Of a stretch of 40,075 nucleotides of DNA, positions 39,742-40,075 are shown in pieces. Numbering within the stretch: the stretch's first letter is position 1; each line of letters starts with the position of its first letter. The notes beneath the pieces are model-generated. The model was not told where the DNA came from. It saw only the letters and a list, made by a program, of their open reading frames with translations, and searched no databases. The stretch is from an uncultured Eubacteriales bacterium. Its GTDB lineage: Bacteria; Bacillota; Clostridia; Christensenellales; CAG-138. The position numbers and the translations under genes were made by a program. The stretch spans positions 1 through 40,075 of the forward strand of contig CADBGC010000006.1 in the NCBI GenBank assembly GCA_902794055.1, given 5' to 3'.

Positions 39742-40075
39742 TCACTTCGAGATCGGTTCTTCCCCGCTCTCAGGCAGTATCAGGCTGCCGAGCTTGAGAC
39801 CCTTGTTTGCGATAAGCTGGTTATGGTAGAGGCTGATATTTCCCGAAAGCATATAGGTTATCGCGCAGGCGAGCGCGAAGAACGGCAGCCCCTTGCCGCC
39901 GAAAAGCTCCAAGGCAAGAAGGATGGAAGCGATGGGGCAGTTCGTGTTGCCGCAGAAGAGGGCGATCAGCGCAAGCGCCGCCGCAAAGCCCGCATCCATG
40001 CCAATAATGGGACCGACGGTGCAGCCGAACGCCGCGCCCACGAAGAAGGTTGGCACGATCTCACCGCCCTTGAAG
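39742..40075 (-). CDS. ClC-family chloride channel/transporter, C-terminal part
   Basis: 111 residues visible; the 5' end lies beyond the window. The first residues FKGGEIVPTFFVGAAFGCTVG contain the GGxxxPxxxxGAxxG anion-selectivity motif of ClC proteins, followed by membrane helices (DAGFAAALALIALFCG, FFALACAITYML) and the C-terminal SLYHNQLI. No CBS domains follow. It likely moves Cl- or exchanges it for H+, or F- in some subfamilies. Confidence 0.88.
   Translation of the reverse strand, partial: FKGGEIVPTFFVGAAFGCTVGPIIGMDAGFAAALALIALFCGNTNCPIASILLALELFGGKGLPFFALACAITYMLSGNISLYHNQLIANKGLKLGSLILPESGEEPISK

Overview
The window is about 40 kb of a low-redundancy bacterial chromosome with moderately high GC. 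It looks like an anaerobic Bacillota of the Clostridia class, probably a gut commensal. The grounds are strong AGGAGG-type ribosome binding sites, TTGACA/TATAAT promoters, an L27 with a cleavable N-terminal extension plus its Prp protease, dockerin and cohesin domains, a biotin-dependent Na+-pumping oxaloacetate decarboxylase, and a preQ1-type riboswitch. I cannot name the genus. Almost every gene is on the minus strand, so operons read from high to low coordinates; only a small lipoprotein (18122) and a CapA-like lipoprotein (32093) are on plus.

1-9417: four large secreted multidomain proteins. Three share one N-terminal plan (beta-sandwich, Ig-like Big2 domain, propeller-like region) and end in a dockerin. 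Two of these carry a domain strongly reminiscent of the DUF2436 domain of Porphyromonas gingipain/HagA adhesins. The fourth, cut by the window edge, begins with a cohesin domain followed by cleaved-adhesin-type domains. One gene is split by a frameshift in a run of ten C/G bases. A subtilisin-like protease with a C-terminal dockerin lies at 19156-20610. Together these suggest a cohesin/dockerin-assembled adhesin-protease system.

9738-17728: murI, then a citrate lyase operon transcribed citD-citE-citF-citC, a membrane-anchored RCC1-repeat protein, and a citX-citG fusion. 21626-25220: oxaloacetate decarboxylase operon (oadG, biotin carrier, oadB, oadA). Citrate lyase makes acetate and oxaloacetate, and the decarboxylase converts oxaloacetate to pyruvate while pumping Na+. 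No citrate transporter is in the window. Between these operons lie two small lipoproteins and the dockerin protease.

25378-30492: a LuxC/LuxE-type fatty acyl reduction pair without luciferase, and a fused polysaccharide pyruvyl transferase-ferredoxin-FrhB protein. 30749-31689: rplU-prp-rpmA with its promoter and leader. 32093-36085: a CapA-family lipoprotein, an XRE regulator fused to a membrane domain, and a GT-B glycosyltransferase. 36123-37111: barstar and a lipid-anchored barnase on a Pro/Thr/Lys repeat stalk. 37288-38704: an SDR and a VUT/YhhQ-type transporter under a predicted preQ1-I riboswitch. 38803-40075: a frameshifted HipA-like gene and the 3' end of a ClC chloride channel.
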